40,069 nucleotides of DNA, taken from NCBI GenBank assembly GCA_027365345.1, contig DAHXNO010000098.1, forward strand, positions 1 to 40,069, in the 5' to 3' direction. This DNA is from Granulicella sp. (lineage in GTDB: Bacteria; Acidobacteriota; Terriglobia; Terriglobales; Acidobacteriaceae). The notes beneath the pieces are model-generated. The model did not search any database and was not told the DNA's origin. It saw only the letters and a list, made by a program, of their open reading frames with translations. Each line of letters starts with the position of its first letter. Positions within the stretch are counted from its first letter, which is position 1. Made by a program: the position numbers and the translations under genes. Below, one piece after another: positions 9,301-19,090 of the stretch.

Positions 9301-10943
9301 GGACCCAGCCGCGTGGAAAGCGAGACCACAATCGCCTCCCGCAGCGGATCAATCGCCGGATTGGTCACCTGCGCAAAGCGCTGCCGGAAGAAGGCGTACA
9401 AGGGCCGCGGACTCCGGGCCAGAAAGGCCAGCGGCGTATCGTCGCCCATCGACCACACCGGATCCTTGCCCCCTGCCGCCATCGGCTGCAGAATCATCTT
9501 CACGTCTTCCTTGGTATAACCAAAGCCGCGCTGGCAGGCCTCCAGATCCATCTCCGGGCCCGTCTCCTCCACCGGCAACAGCGGTGTCCCTTCGATCAGC
9601 GACGCATACGTCGCCTTGGCGTCAAAGGCATCCAGCATCTCATCGTTGTGGTAGATCCTGTGCTCCTCGGTGTCCACGCCCAGCATCTGTCCCGGCCCCA
9701 GCCGCCCACTCTCAATCACCGTCGCCGGATCCAGATCCACCAGCCCAATCTCGCTGCCCGCAACCACCAGCCCATCGCTGGTAATCGCGTAGCGGCAGGG
9801 ACGCAGACCATTCCGATCCAGCGCCGCGCCCACCACCACCCCATCGCTGTACGCAATCGCTGCCGGACCATCCCACGGCTCCGCGCATCCCGCATGGTAC
9901 TGCAGGAACGGGCTCGGTCGGCTCACCAGCGCCGGCGGCAGCAGCATCCTCACCGCCTCGGAGATCGTCCGTCCGTTCTGGCTGATCAGCTCCACCGCCT
10001 CATCCAGACTCGTCGAGTCCGTGCCATCCTTGGTCAGCACCGGCTTGCACTCCACCGGTAGCGTCGAATCCCTCGCTGCCATCCGCGAGCGATTGCCCCA
10101 CACCGTATTAATCTCCCCGTTGTGTCCCAGCTTCCGCCCCGGCTGCGCGCGATGCCACGCCGGCGTCGTATTGGTCGCATACCGCTGGTGGAACACGGCA
10201 AAGTGCGTCACATACTCCGGCGACGCCAGATCCGGATAAAACTCCGGTAACAGTCGGCCCAGACACATCGACTTGTACACGATCGTCCGGCTGGAGAGCG
10301 AGCAGATATACCCGCTGACATCGCCCAGCTCCACCGCGCGCTCAAACTGCTTCCGAGCCAGATACAGACGCCGCTCCATCGGATCCGCATCCCTGCCGGC
10401 CGCGTCGGCCACCAGCACCTGGCGAATCTTCGGCATCGTGCTCAATGCAATTCGGCCCAGAATCTCCGGCCGCGTCGGAACCTCTCTCCACCCCAGCACC
10501 CGCAGCTCCTGCGACGCCAGGCAGCTCTCCAGCACGGCGTCGGCACGCGTCTCCCCCTGCGGCCAAAACACCATCCCCACGCCCAACTCTTCATCTCCCA
10601 TCTCCAAGCCCATCGAGCTCAACAGAAGCTTGCGCGGAGGAGCCGCCATCAAACCAATCCCATCGCTGCTCAGTCCATCGGCCGCCACCGCCCCACGATG
10701 CTCCAGCCGAGAAAGCGCCGTCAGAGCGTGTTGCAAAATCTCATGGCTCGAATTGCCCAAAGCAGATGCAACAAATCCCACCCCGCAGGAATCCTGATCA
10801 AAACGCTCGTCGATCAGCGACCGGCGCGCATCGCCCGCCGCCTGCCCTCTTCCAGCCCCCTCCGGCAGGCCCGCGCCCATCGTCCTCCACTGGGCCGTCT
10901 CGCGCCGCCCACCCTCTCCGCTCTGCAATTCACTGATCCGCAT
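6330..10943 (-). CDS. gltB: Glutamate synthase (NADPH) large subunit
   Basis: Transfers the amide of glutamine to 2-oxoglutarate with FMN and a 3Fe-4S cluster. The 1537-residue frame has the class II amidotransferase domain whose catalytic Cys opens the mature chain (CGVGFVAS, about residue 53), the central domain, the FMN/2-oxoglutarate synthase domain ([48 protein letters not shown]), the cluster cysteines in [19 protein letters not shown], and a C-terminal GXGXG beta-helix. About 35 extra Ala/Gly/His-rich residues sit between GEGGED and [13 protein letters not shown], where most homologues have a short linker. The ATG at 10943 lacks a ribosome-binding site; ATG 10880 (1516 residues) with GGAGG just upstream is an alternative. 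No gltD small subunit lies in the window. Confidence 0.96.
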   Translation of the reverse strand: [1537 protein letters not shown]

Positions 10944-11171
10944 AGTTCAATATACGTCCATTCCCGCACTGGCGTTGGAGTTATTACCTTCGAAATACGC
11001 TGCTCTCACCCTCGAGCACCATCGTGCCGTGCCTGCCGGCATCGTGCCCCTTTAGCAATCGGCTTGAGCAAGAAGCGCTCGAACCAAACAAAATACGTGA
11101 TCGATCAAACCGCCGTGAATCAAAGTCGGTACTACAGCTTCCCGGTCAGGCCTTCGACGCGCCCCTTCCGC

Positions 11172-11200
11172 TTGACAGGGCGTCTTTGTATATTTATACA
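11172..11200 (+). promoter_or_regulatory. Sigma70 promoter of the arginine operon
   Basis: TTGACA (11172-11177), a 17-base spacer, then TATACA (11195-11200): a near-consensus -35/-10 pair. The predicted start of transcription is about 11207. The -10 box is covered by an ARG box, so ArgR binding would exclude RNA polymerase. This is the only strong promoter I see before the arg genes. Confidence 0.75.
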
Positions 11201-11223
11201 TGAATTATGTATTTTTATGCTAG
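11185..11223. promoter_or_regulatory. Two tandem ARG boxes (ArgR operator)
   Basis: Box 1 core is TGTATATTTATACA (11187-11200), a 14-base palindrome matching the ArgR core TGAAT-wwww-ATTCA with one symmetrical change per arm. Box 2 core is TGTATTTTTATGCT (11208-11221), less perfect. The cores are 7 bases apart, equal to the 3-base gap between 18-bp boxes known from E. coli arg operators. argR is the first gene behind it, so autoregulation of the whole operon is expected. Confidence 0.7.
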
Positions 11224-11239
11224 CGGCGTGACGTGCTAG
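11207..11239 (+). other. Possible leaderless 10-codon leader ORF
   Basis: ATG at 11207, the predicted transcription start, opens a 10-codon frame (MYFYASGVTC) ending in TAG inside the loop of the downstream hairpin. There is no arginine codon, so classical arginine attenuation is not supported. It may be chance; it is recorded because of its position relative to the promoter and hairpin. Confidence 0.25.
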
Positions 11240-11253
11240 GCGTCACGTTTTTT
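11227..11253 (+). terminator. Terminator-like hairpin in the argR leader
   Basis: CGTGACG (11227-11233) and CGTCACG (11241-11247) form a perfect 7-bp stem with a 7-base loop, followed directly by six T residues (11248-11253). It lies between the arg promoter and the argR ATG, so it would end transcripts of the operon early unless something prevents its folding. The gene to its left, gltB, runs the other way and does not need it. Confidence 0.6.
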
Positions 11254-11291
11254 CGTGCTCGCAGATCCCACTCTTCCCTCGGCGGCCAGGT

Positions 11292-11726
11292 ATGAAATCT
11301 CACCGGCATCATGCAATTCGCGATCTCCTGGTCACCACCACGGTCACCAATCAGGACGAACTGCGCCGTAAACTCGCCGAGCGTGGCATTCATGTCACCC
11401 AGGCCACACTCTCCCGAGACATCCGCCAGTTGAAGCTCTTGAAAGGCCCCGCCGGCTACGCTCTTCCCGCCACCGGCGAAGAGGATGAGCTTCCCGAAAT
11501 CAGCGGCGTCCTCAAAGACTTCGCGCTGGAGGTGCGCCAGGCGCAGAACCTTCTCATCGTCCTCACCACCATGGGCGGAGCCCAACCCGTTGCGGCCAGC
11601 ATCGACTCTCAGGAATGGACAGAGGTCGTCGGCACCATCGCAGGAGATAACACCGTTTTAATCATCTGTCCTGACAATTCAAGAGCCGAGAATCTACGCA
11701 ACCGGATCGAGGCCTTCCTTGCCTGA
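11292..11726 (+). CDS. argR: Arginine repressor ArgR
   Basis: A 144-residue ArgR. The N-terminal winged helix contains RRKLAERGIHVTQATLSRDI (about residues 25-44). The C-terminal hexamerisation and arginine-binding domain ends with the conserved GTIAGDNTVLIIC motif. It represses arg genes when arginine is bound. It heads the operon it should control, with ARG boxes over its own promoter. The start at 11292 has an AGG close upstream. The argC TTG start lies eight bases inside its 3' end, indicating coupled translation. Confidence 0.95.
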   Translation: MKSHRHHAIRDLLVTTTVTNQDELRRKLAERGIHVTQATLSRDIRQLKLLKGPAGYALPATGEEDELPEISGVLKDFALEVRQAQNLLIVLTTMGGAQPVAASIDSQEWTEVVGTIAGDNTVLIICPDNSRAENLRNRIEAFLA

Positions 11727-12807
11727 ACCAGCCTCCAAACCGGCCCCCTCCACCCTGCGCATCGCCATTGCCGGCGTCAGCGGTTACGCCGGTGGCGAAC
11801 TGGCGCGTCTCCTGCTCCGCCATCCGCGGCTGCAGAGCGCCACGCCCCTGCTCCTGGGACGAATGGGCGAACCTGAAGCCGTACCCACCGCGCTCACCCA
11901 CCTCCATCCCCAGCTCTCGGGCATCGGCCCTGCCAACGAACTGCGAGTCCTTCCCTTCACCTGGCAGCAGCTACAGCGCCAGTCGATCGACATCATCTTT
12001 CTGGCCACGCCCCATGAACAGTCCCGCGCCTGGGCGCCTCAGGCCATCGCCCACGGCATGCGGGTCATCGATCTCAGTGGAGCCTGGCGGCTCCAGCAGG
12101 AGCACAACCGCGCCGTCTATAAGCTCGAAGACACGGATCCAGTCCTGGCCGCGGAGTTGCAGCGCGAGGCCGTCTACGGCTCGCCGGAGCTGCACGCTCC
12201 GGCCATCCGCAACGCCCGTCTGGTGGCCAATCCCGGCTGCTACGCCACCTCCATCCTTCTTGCGCTCGCCCCTCTGGTCCGCTCCGGCCTGCTGGACCTC
12301 GACCACGGCATCGTCTGCGACTCCAAGTCCGGGGCCAGCGGAGCCGGCAAAGCGCTGGTACCCAACAATCTCTTCATGCACGCCGCAGACAATCTCTCCG
12401 CCTACGCCGTCTTTGGGCACCGCCATACCGGCGAACTCCTCGAGCAGCTCGGTCTCAGCTCCGAGCAGTTTCAGTTCACCCCTCACCTTCTGCCCATTCC
12501 GCGCGGCATCCTCTCCACCATCTACGTCCGCCTTCGGCAGCCCTCCCGTCCGGAGGAGATCCAGGCTGTCTTAGAGCGCTTCTATGCCGCTGCGCCTCTG
12601 GTCCGCTTGCGGCCATCCCCTCAGCTTCCGCAGATCCAGCACGTGGCGCGCACGAACTTCTGCGATCTCGGATTTCACCTCGGCCCGGACGGCAGAAAAA
12701 TGGTGGTGGTGAGCTGTCTTGACAATCTTTTGAAGGGCGCAGCATCCCAGGCAGTAGAAAATATGAATCTGATGGCAGGATGGAAACAATCGGAGGGCCT
12801 GCAATGA
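11719..12807 (+). CDS. argC: N-acetyl-gamma-glutamyl-phosphate reductase
   Basis: Reduces N-acetylglutamyl phosphate to the semialdehyde with NADPH, third step of arginine synthesis. The 362-residue product has the Rossmann start IAIAGVSGYAGGELARLL, the catalytic cysteine C174 in NPGCYAT, SGASGAGK and a C-terminal LKGAASQAVENMN block typical of the short (type 1) ArgC. The start is TTG at 11719, overlapping the argR end by eight bases; no ATG is available before the Rossmann motif. Confidence 0.95.
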   Translation: MPEPASKPAPSTLRIAIAGVSGYAGGELARLLLRHPRLQSATPLLLGRMGEPEAVPTALTHLHPQLSGIGPANELRVLPFTWQQLQRQSIDIIFLATPHEQSRAWAPQAIAHGMRVIDLSGAWRLQQEHNRAVYKLEDTDPVLAAELQREAVYGSPELHAPAIRNARLVANPGCYATSILLALAPLVRSGLLDLDHGIVCDSKSGASGAGKALVPNNLFMHAADNLSAYAVFGHRHTGELLEQLGLSSEQFQFTPHLLPIPRGILSTIYVRLRQPSRPEEIQAVLERFYAAAPLVRLRPSPQLPQIQHVARTNFCDLGFHLGPDGRKMVVVSCLDNLLKGAASQAVENMNLMAGWKQSEGLQ

Positions 12808-12823
12808 ACGCGGAGAGCCGGCT

Positions 12824-13606
12824 ATGAAATTCGTCGTCAAGCTCGGAGGAGCAGCGCTGGAGAATCCGGAGCTCCTGCAACGCTGTTCGCGCGCTATCGC
12901 GGAACTCGCCAAAGACGGCCACCAGGTTGCCGTCGTCCACGGCGGCGGCGTGCAACTCACTAAACTGCTTGCCCAGATGGGCAAAAAGAGCGAGTTCATC
13001 GCCGGCCTCCGCGTCACCGACGCCGAGACACGCGATGCCGCGCTCATGGTCCTCGGCGGCCGGGTCAACAAGTCGCTGGTGGCCTCGCTTGGCCAGTGCG
13101 GTCAGCCCGCCATGGGCCTAACCGGCGGTGACGGCCACGTCTTCCGCGCGCGCAAGAAAAAAACCACCCCGGACCTCGGATACGTCGGAGAGATCGCCGC
13201 CACCGATCCCAAATGGCTGGACGCCATCTGGACCATGGGAGCCGTGCCCGTCATCTCATCCATAGCCCTCGGCTTCGACGGCGAGTACTACAACATCAAC
13301 GCTGATGAGATGGCCTCAGCCTGTGCAGTCGCAACCAAGGCCGACGCCTTGGTCTTCCTCACCGACGTCCCCGGCGTCAAAGGTGCGGACGGCAACGTGA
13401 TGCGCTGGCTCTCCCTGCCGCAAATCCCCGTTCTGGAGGAGCAGGCCGTCGTCTCCGGCGGTATGTTGCCCAAACTCAAAGCCTGTAAGGACGCGCTGCT
13501 GCACGGCGTCAAGCGCGTCCGCATCCTTCCTGCGGAATCGGCATCCGTTCTGCCTGACCTGCTCAGCTCTCGCGTCAACGATGGTACGGAGGTTATGGTC
13601 GCATGA
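12824..13606 (+). CDS. argB: Acetylglutamate kinase
   Basis: Phosphorylates N-acetylglutamate, second step of the pathway. It is 260 residues, close to the dimeric E. coli type and lacking the N-terminal helix of arginine-inhibited hexameric kinases, so feedback inhibition by arginine may not act here (inference). Motifs: VKLGGAAL at the start, VVHGGGVQL, GLTGGDG, and VSGGMLPKLKACKDALLHGV near the end. GGAGAG precedes the ATG. Its TGA overlaps the argD ATG (ATGA at 13603-13606). Confidence 0.95.
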   Translation: MKFVVKLGGAALENPELLQRCSRAIAELAKDGHQVAVVHGGGVQLTKLLAQMGKKSEFIAGLRVTDAETRDAALMVLGGRVNKSLVASLGQCGQPAMGLTGGDGHVFRARKKKTTPDLGYVGEIAATDPKWLDAIWTMGAVPVISSIALGFDGEYYNINADEMASACAVATKADALVFLTDVPGVKGADGNVMRWLSLPQIPVLEEQAVVSGGMLPKLKACKDALLHGVKRVRILPAESASVLPDLLSSRVNDGTEVMVA

Positions 13607-14907
13607 ACCCTGGCACAAATTCTCAACCGTCCTGCACCCTTCAGCCCTCCAGCCTTGTGGAGATTCAGGCTGCTGAGGCCAGGCTGCTCGTCCAGACCTA
13701 CGAACGCAACCCCTTGCTCTTCGTCTCCGGCCAGGGCGTTCACCTCCGCGACGAACAAGGCAACGAGTATCTGGACCTGCTCAGCGGCATCGGCGTCTGC
13801 GCGCTCGGCTACCAGCATCCCGCCGTCACCGCCGCTCTCCAGCAGCAGATCCATGGCCTGTGGCACACCTCCAACCTCTTCTACCACCGAGGAACCAGCG
13901 AACTCGCCCTCCGCCTCACCGAGATCACCGGCCTGGATCGCGTCTTTCTCTGCAACACCGGCACCGAGGCCTGGGAGGCGGCGCTCAAGCTCACCCGCGC
14001 TCACGCCCGCATGCTGCGCAGCCAGGGCAAGACCATCGGAACCGGCATCCTCGCCATGCAAGACAGCTTCCACGGCCGCACCATGGGCTCCGTAGCCACC
14101 ACCCACAAGCTCAAGTACCGCGAGCCCTTTGAACCGGTCATGCCCGGCGTCTCCTTTGTTCCCTTCAATGACGTCGAGGCTCTCCGCGCCGCCTTCTCCA
14201 CCGATATCTGCGCCATCGCCATTGAAGTCGTGCAGGGCGAAGGCGGCATCCGTCCCGTCTCCGCGCAGTTCCTCGCCGCCGCCCGCGAGCTCTGCGACTC
14301 CACCGGAGCACTTCTGCTCCTGGATGAGATTCAGAGCGGCATCGGCAGAACCGGCAAATGGTGCGCCTACCAGCACTACGGCATCCAGCCGGATGTCACC
14401 ACCCTGGCCAAGCCTTTGGCTGGCGGCGTTCCCATCGGAGCCATGCTCTGCACGGAACAAGCCGCGCGCGCCTTCACCCCCGGCATGCACGGCACCACCT
14501 TCGGCGGCAATCCCCTTGCCTGCGCCTTGGCCATCGCCGTCATTGATGAGATCAAGCAATCCCATCTGCTCGATCACGTCGCCTCTCTGGGCAGCTACTT
14601 CCTCGCCCGTCTGCGCGAGTTGCAGACCCGCTTCCCCTGCATCCTTGACGTTCGCGGCATGGGCCTCATGATCGGCGTCGAACTAGAGACGGAAGCCCTG
14701 GCGCGGCAGATGCTCCAGGGCATGATGGAGCGCCGCATCGTTCTCAATCGCACCCATGAGACCGTGCTGCGTTTTCTTCCTCCCTACATCCTCTCGCGCG
14801 CGGACGTAGACCGCACCCTCCACGCGCTCAGCGAATTGCTGGCAACCCACAGCACCTCACCATCACCGCACGCCTCCGTGGTGGCAGGAGAAACAATTCA
14901 TGGATAG
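13603..14907 (+). CDS. argD: Acetylornithine aminotransferase
   Basis: A PLP enzyme of class III that converts N-acetylglutamate semialdehyde to N-acetylornithine. The 434-residue protein has SGIGVCALGYQHP, the phosphate-binding NTGTEAWEAALKL, SFHGRTMGS, LLLDEIQSGIGRTGKW and the PLP lysine K270 in TLAKPLAGGVPIGAM. It overlaps argB by four bases and argF by eight. Confidence 0.95.
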   Translation: MNPGTNSQPSCTLQPSSLVEIQAAEARLLVQTYERNPLLFVSGQGVHLRDEQGNEYLDLLSGIGVCALGYQHPAVTAALQQQIHGLWHTSNLFYHRGTSELALRLTEITGLDRVFLCNTGTEAWEAALKLTRAHARMLRSQGKTIGTGILAMQDSFHGRTMGSVATTHKLKYREPFEPVMPGVSFVPFNDVEALRAAFSTDICAIAIEVVQGEGGIRPVSAQFLAAARELCDSTGALLLLDEIQSGIGRTGKWCAYQHYGIQPDVTTLAKPLAGGVPIGAMLCTEQAARAFTPGMHGTTFGGNPLACALAIAVIDEIKQSHLLDHVASLGSYFLARLRELQTRFPCILDVRGMGLMIGVELETEALARQMLQGMMERRIVLNRTHETVLRFLPPYILSRADVDRTLHALSELLATHSTSPSPHASVVAGETIHG

Positions 14908-16018
14908 CCCCATCAATGGCAGCAAAGAAGGCAAGACCATCGTCATGAACTCGGCCAGAAAACAACCCTCCCCAGACCGCGCCGCCACCCCATCGCTCGG
15001 CATTCAGTCCGATACCGAATTCAACCAGACCGCCCGGAATCTCGCGGGTCGCGATCTCTGCTCCATCTCTGACCTATCCGTCTCGGAAATGGCAGCCATC
15101 CTCGAACTCGCCCATACCGTCAAAGCCCACCCCGAGGACTTCCGTCACGCTCTTGACGCCCGCCAGATGGTCCTGATCTTTGAAAAGGATTCCCTGCGTA
15201 CCCGCCTCACCTTTGAGGCAGCCATGAACACTGCCGGAGGCAACGCACTCTTCGTCGATCAGACCAAATCCCCCCTCGGCGAGCGCGAGTCCATTCCAGA
15301 TGTAGCCCGCAACCTTGAGCGCTGGATGAACATCATCGTCCTGCGCACCTACGCCCATGACACCATCACTGAGATGGCCTCCATCGCCAGGGTTCCCGTC
15401 ATCAACGCCCTCTCTGACCTCGAGCATCCCTGCCAGTCCATCGCCGACTTCATGACCCTCGAGGAACGCTTCGGCTCTCTCGCCGGGCTTCACTTCACCT
15501 ACGTCGGGGACGGCAACAACGTCTGCCACTCCCTCATGCTCACCGCGGCATTGCTCGGCGTTGACGCCACCATCTCTACCCCCAAGGGTTTTGAGCCTAA
15601 GCTTGAGATCGTCCACAAGGCCATTGCAATCGCGGAAAATACTGGCGGTTCGCTCACCCTCACCCATGATCCGCTCAAAGCAGCCGTGGACGCCGACGCC
15701 ATCTACACCGACGTCTGCACCAGCATGGGCCAGGAGCACGAAGCCGCTCGCCGCGCGCCCATCTTCAAACCCTTCCAGGTCAATGAAGCCCTCATGCAGC
15801 GCGCTCGCGAGTCCGCCGTCTTCATGCACTGTCTGCCCGCCCACCGCGGCGCAGAGGTCACCGACGCCGTGATGGACGGGCCGCAGTCCATCGTCTTCGA
15901 TCAGGCAGAAAACCGTATGCACGCCCAGAAGGCCATCACCCTCATGCTGCTTGGCGCAGGCAGGCGTCTCCCCCATCACCGCACCCCGGCAGGCAAACCC
16001 TCCCGCCGCAGGTCCTAA
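14900..16018 (+). CDS. argF: Ornithine carbamoyltransferase
   Basis: Forms citrulline from ornithine and carbamoyl phosphate. The 372-residue product contains the carbamoyl-phosphate loop as FEKDSLRTR (about residues 94-102), where most OTCases have a P-S-T-R-T-R core, then HPCQSIADF, the ornithine-binding DVCTSMGQE region and the catalytic HCLPAHRG. The HCLP motif argues for a true OTCase and not an acetyl- or succinylornithine variant. The start at 14900 has AGGAG nine bases upstream and overlaps argD; this leaves about 50 N-terminal residues before the core, longer than usual. ATG 14945 is an alternative. Confidence 0.92.
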   Translation: MDSPINGSKEGKTIVMNSARKQPSPDRAATPSLGIQSDTEFNQTARNLAGRDLCSISDLSVSEMAAILELAHTVKAHPEDFRHALDARQMVLIFEKDSLRTRLTFEAAMNTAGGNALFVDQTKSPLGERESIPDVARNLERWMNIIVLRTYAHDTITEMASIARVPVINALSDLEHPCQSIADFMTLEERFGSLAGLHFTYVGDGNNVCHSLMLTAALLGVDATISTPKGFEPKLEIVHKAIAIAENTGGSLTLTHDPLKAAVDADAIYTDVCTSMGQEHEAARRAPIFKPFQVNEALMQRARESAVFMHCLPAHRGAEVTDAVMDGPQSIVFDQAENRMHAQKAITLMLLGAGRRLPHHRTPAGKPSRRRS

Positions 16019-17395
<1,377 letters not shown>

Positions 17396-17587
17396 GCCGC
17401 GCAGCAAACCCAGCGGAGCAGCAAGCGCTGGCCCAACCTCAGCCCGGCCGGTTCCAGCGCCCCGCGCCGTTCCCTTCGCGCCCGTCTCGGCGCAAGGTTC
17501 GCCAGGCCGGATTTGCCCAGGCCAGAGCCGCTGAGCCAAAGAGATTGAATCAAAGTTTCAGCCGCCCAAGGAGGCACTCTTTCCACC

Positions 17588-19090
17588 ATGTCCAACCCGC
17601 CCGCCAAGATGTGGTCCGGCCGCTTTCGCGAGCCTCTGGATAGAACCTTCGAGCAGTGGCAGCGATCCTTCCCCTTTGACTGGCGCCTGCTGCCGCAGGA
17701 GATCGCCGCCAGCTCCGCGCACGCCCGCATGATCGCCGCCGCCGGCATCCTCACCACCCCGGAACTGGAGATCATGCTGCGCGGCCTGTCCGCGGTCGGC
17801 GCTCAGGCAGAGGCATGGTCGCATCGCATCTCCGTCTCCTCGCCAGAGCCGGAGTACAGCGTCAGCACTCAGCAGATCGGAGCCGCCCTGGTCGCCTCGG
17901 CGCCGCAGGCGGAAGACATTCATCACTTCGTCGAGCTCCAACTCACCCAGCAGATCGGCCCTCTGGCGCTCAAGCTGCACACCGGCCGCAGCCGCAATGA
18001 GCAGATCGCAACCGACATGCGCCTCTTCGTCCGCCAGAGCATCGATTCCACCGTGCGCGGCCTGGACCAGTGGATCGCCGCCCTGCTCTCTCTGGCGGAG
18101 TCGGTTGGAACCGCGGTGATGCCCAGCTACACCCATCTGCAGCGCGCTGAACCCGTGCTGGTGGCCCACTGGCTGTTGGCCTATGTCAGCATGGTAGAGC
18201 GCGACCGCTCCCGCCTGCTGGACGCCCGCCGCCGCATGAACCTCTGCCCCCTCGGCTCGGGCGCGGTCGCCGGAGCCACCCTGGCCCTGGACCGCGCCAT
18301 CGCCGCTGCGGAACTGGGCTTTGACGCTCCCACGACCAACAGTATGGACGCCACCAGCGACCGCGACTTCGCCATCGAGTTCACCCACTGCCTCTCCACC
18401 CTGGGTCTGCACATCTCTCGATTCGCCGAAGAGCTTATCCTGTACTCCACCACGGAGTTCGGCTTCCTGGACCTTCCCGAGCGCTTCTCCACCGGCTCCA
18501 GCGCCATGCCACAGAAGAAAAACCCTGATCTCACCGAGCTGATCCGCGGTAAGTGCGCGCGCCTCTCCGGAGCCGCCGCCACCCTCACCACCCTCGTCAA
18601 GGGCCTTCCTCTGGCCTACAACAAAGACCTTCAGGAGGGTCAAGAGCCGGTCTTTGACGCCGCGGACACCATCAGCGGCATTCTCTCCGTGCTGCCGTCC
18701 TTCACCTCCGCTCTCCGGCTCCGCCTGGAAAAGATGAACCTCGCCGCGCAGTCCGGCTATCTAAACGCCATGGCCGCGGCAACCTATCTCACCCACAAAG
18801 GAATTCCCTTCCGCAAAGCGCATGAGATCATCGGGAACGCGGTCCGCTTCGCGCTGGAACTTGGCGTAGAACTCAACGCCCTCTCGCTCCCCGACCTTCA
18901 ACAGTTCAGCCCGCAGTTCGACGAGGACTTCTTCCCGGCCATCTCCCTCCAGGCCGCCGTAGACTGCCACGACGTCCTGGGTGGAACCGCAACCCATCGC
19001 GTGCAGCAGGCACTCTCCGCCGCCCGCGAGCGCGCGGCAATCCGCGCCCGCGCGCCTCACACCCCTTCTGCGGAGACTGCCCATGGCTGA
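17588..19090 (+). CDS. argH: Argininosuccinate lyase
   Basis: Splits argininosuccinate into arginine and fumarate. The 500-residue enzyme belongs to the fumarase/aspartase superfamily. Seen are EDIHHFVE, LHTGRSRNEQIATD, the catalytic histidine in YTHLQRAEP (H183), and the flexible signature loop GSSAMPQKKNPD (about 303-314). AAGGAGG lies about 13 bases before the ATG. The last eight bases contain the start of the downstream acetyltransferase gene, so the two should be made together. Confidence 0.95.
   Translation: MSNPPAKMWSGRFREPLDRTFEQWQRSFPFDWRLLPQEIAASSAHARMIAAAGILTTPELEIMLRGLSAVGAQAEAWSHRISVSSPEPEYSVSTQQIGAALVASAPQAEDIHHFVELQLTQQIGPLALKLHTGRSRNEQIATDMRLFVRQSIDSTVRGLDQWIAALLSLAESVGTAVMPSYTHLQRAEPVLVAHWLLAYVSMVERDRSRLLDARRRMNLCPLGSGAVAGATLALDRAIAAAELGFDAPTTNSMDATSDRDFAIEFTHCLSTLGLHISRFAEELILYSTTEFGFLDLPERFSTGSSAMPQKKNPDLTELIRGKCARLSGAAATLTTLVKGLPLAYNKDLQEGQEPVFDAADTISGILSVLPSFTSALRLRLEKMNLAAQSGYLNAMAAATYLTHKGIPFRKAHEIIGNAVRFALELGVELNALSLPDLQQFSPQFDEDFFPAISLQAAVDCHDVLGGTATHRVQQALSAARERAAIRARAPHTPSAETAHG

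Noticed and set aside
8325-10061. 578-codon plus-strand frame opposite gltB
   Set aside because: Antisense to well-conserved GltB domains; composition dominated by R, Q, H and P, with no recognisable motif.
11200-11223. Short ORF from ATG 11200 (MNYVFLC)
   Set aside because: Its ATG lies at the -10 box, upstream of the predicted transcription start, so it would not be in the mRNA.
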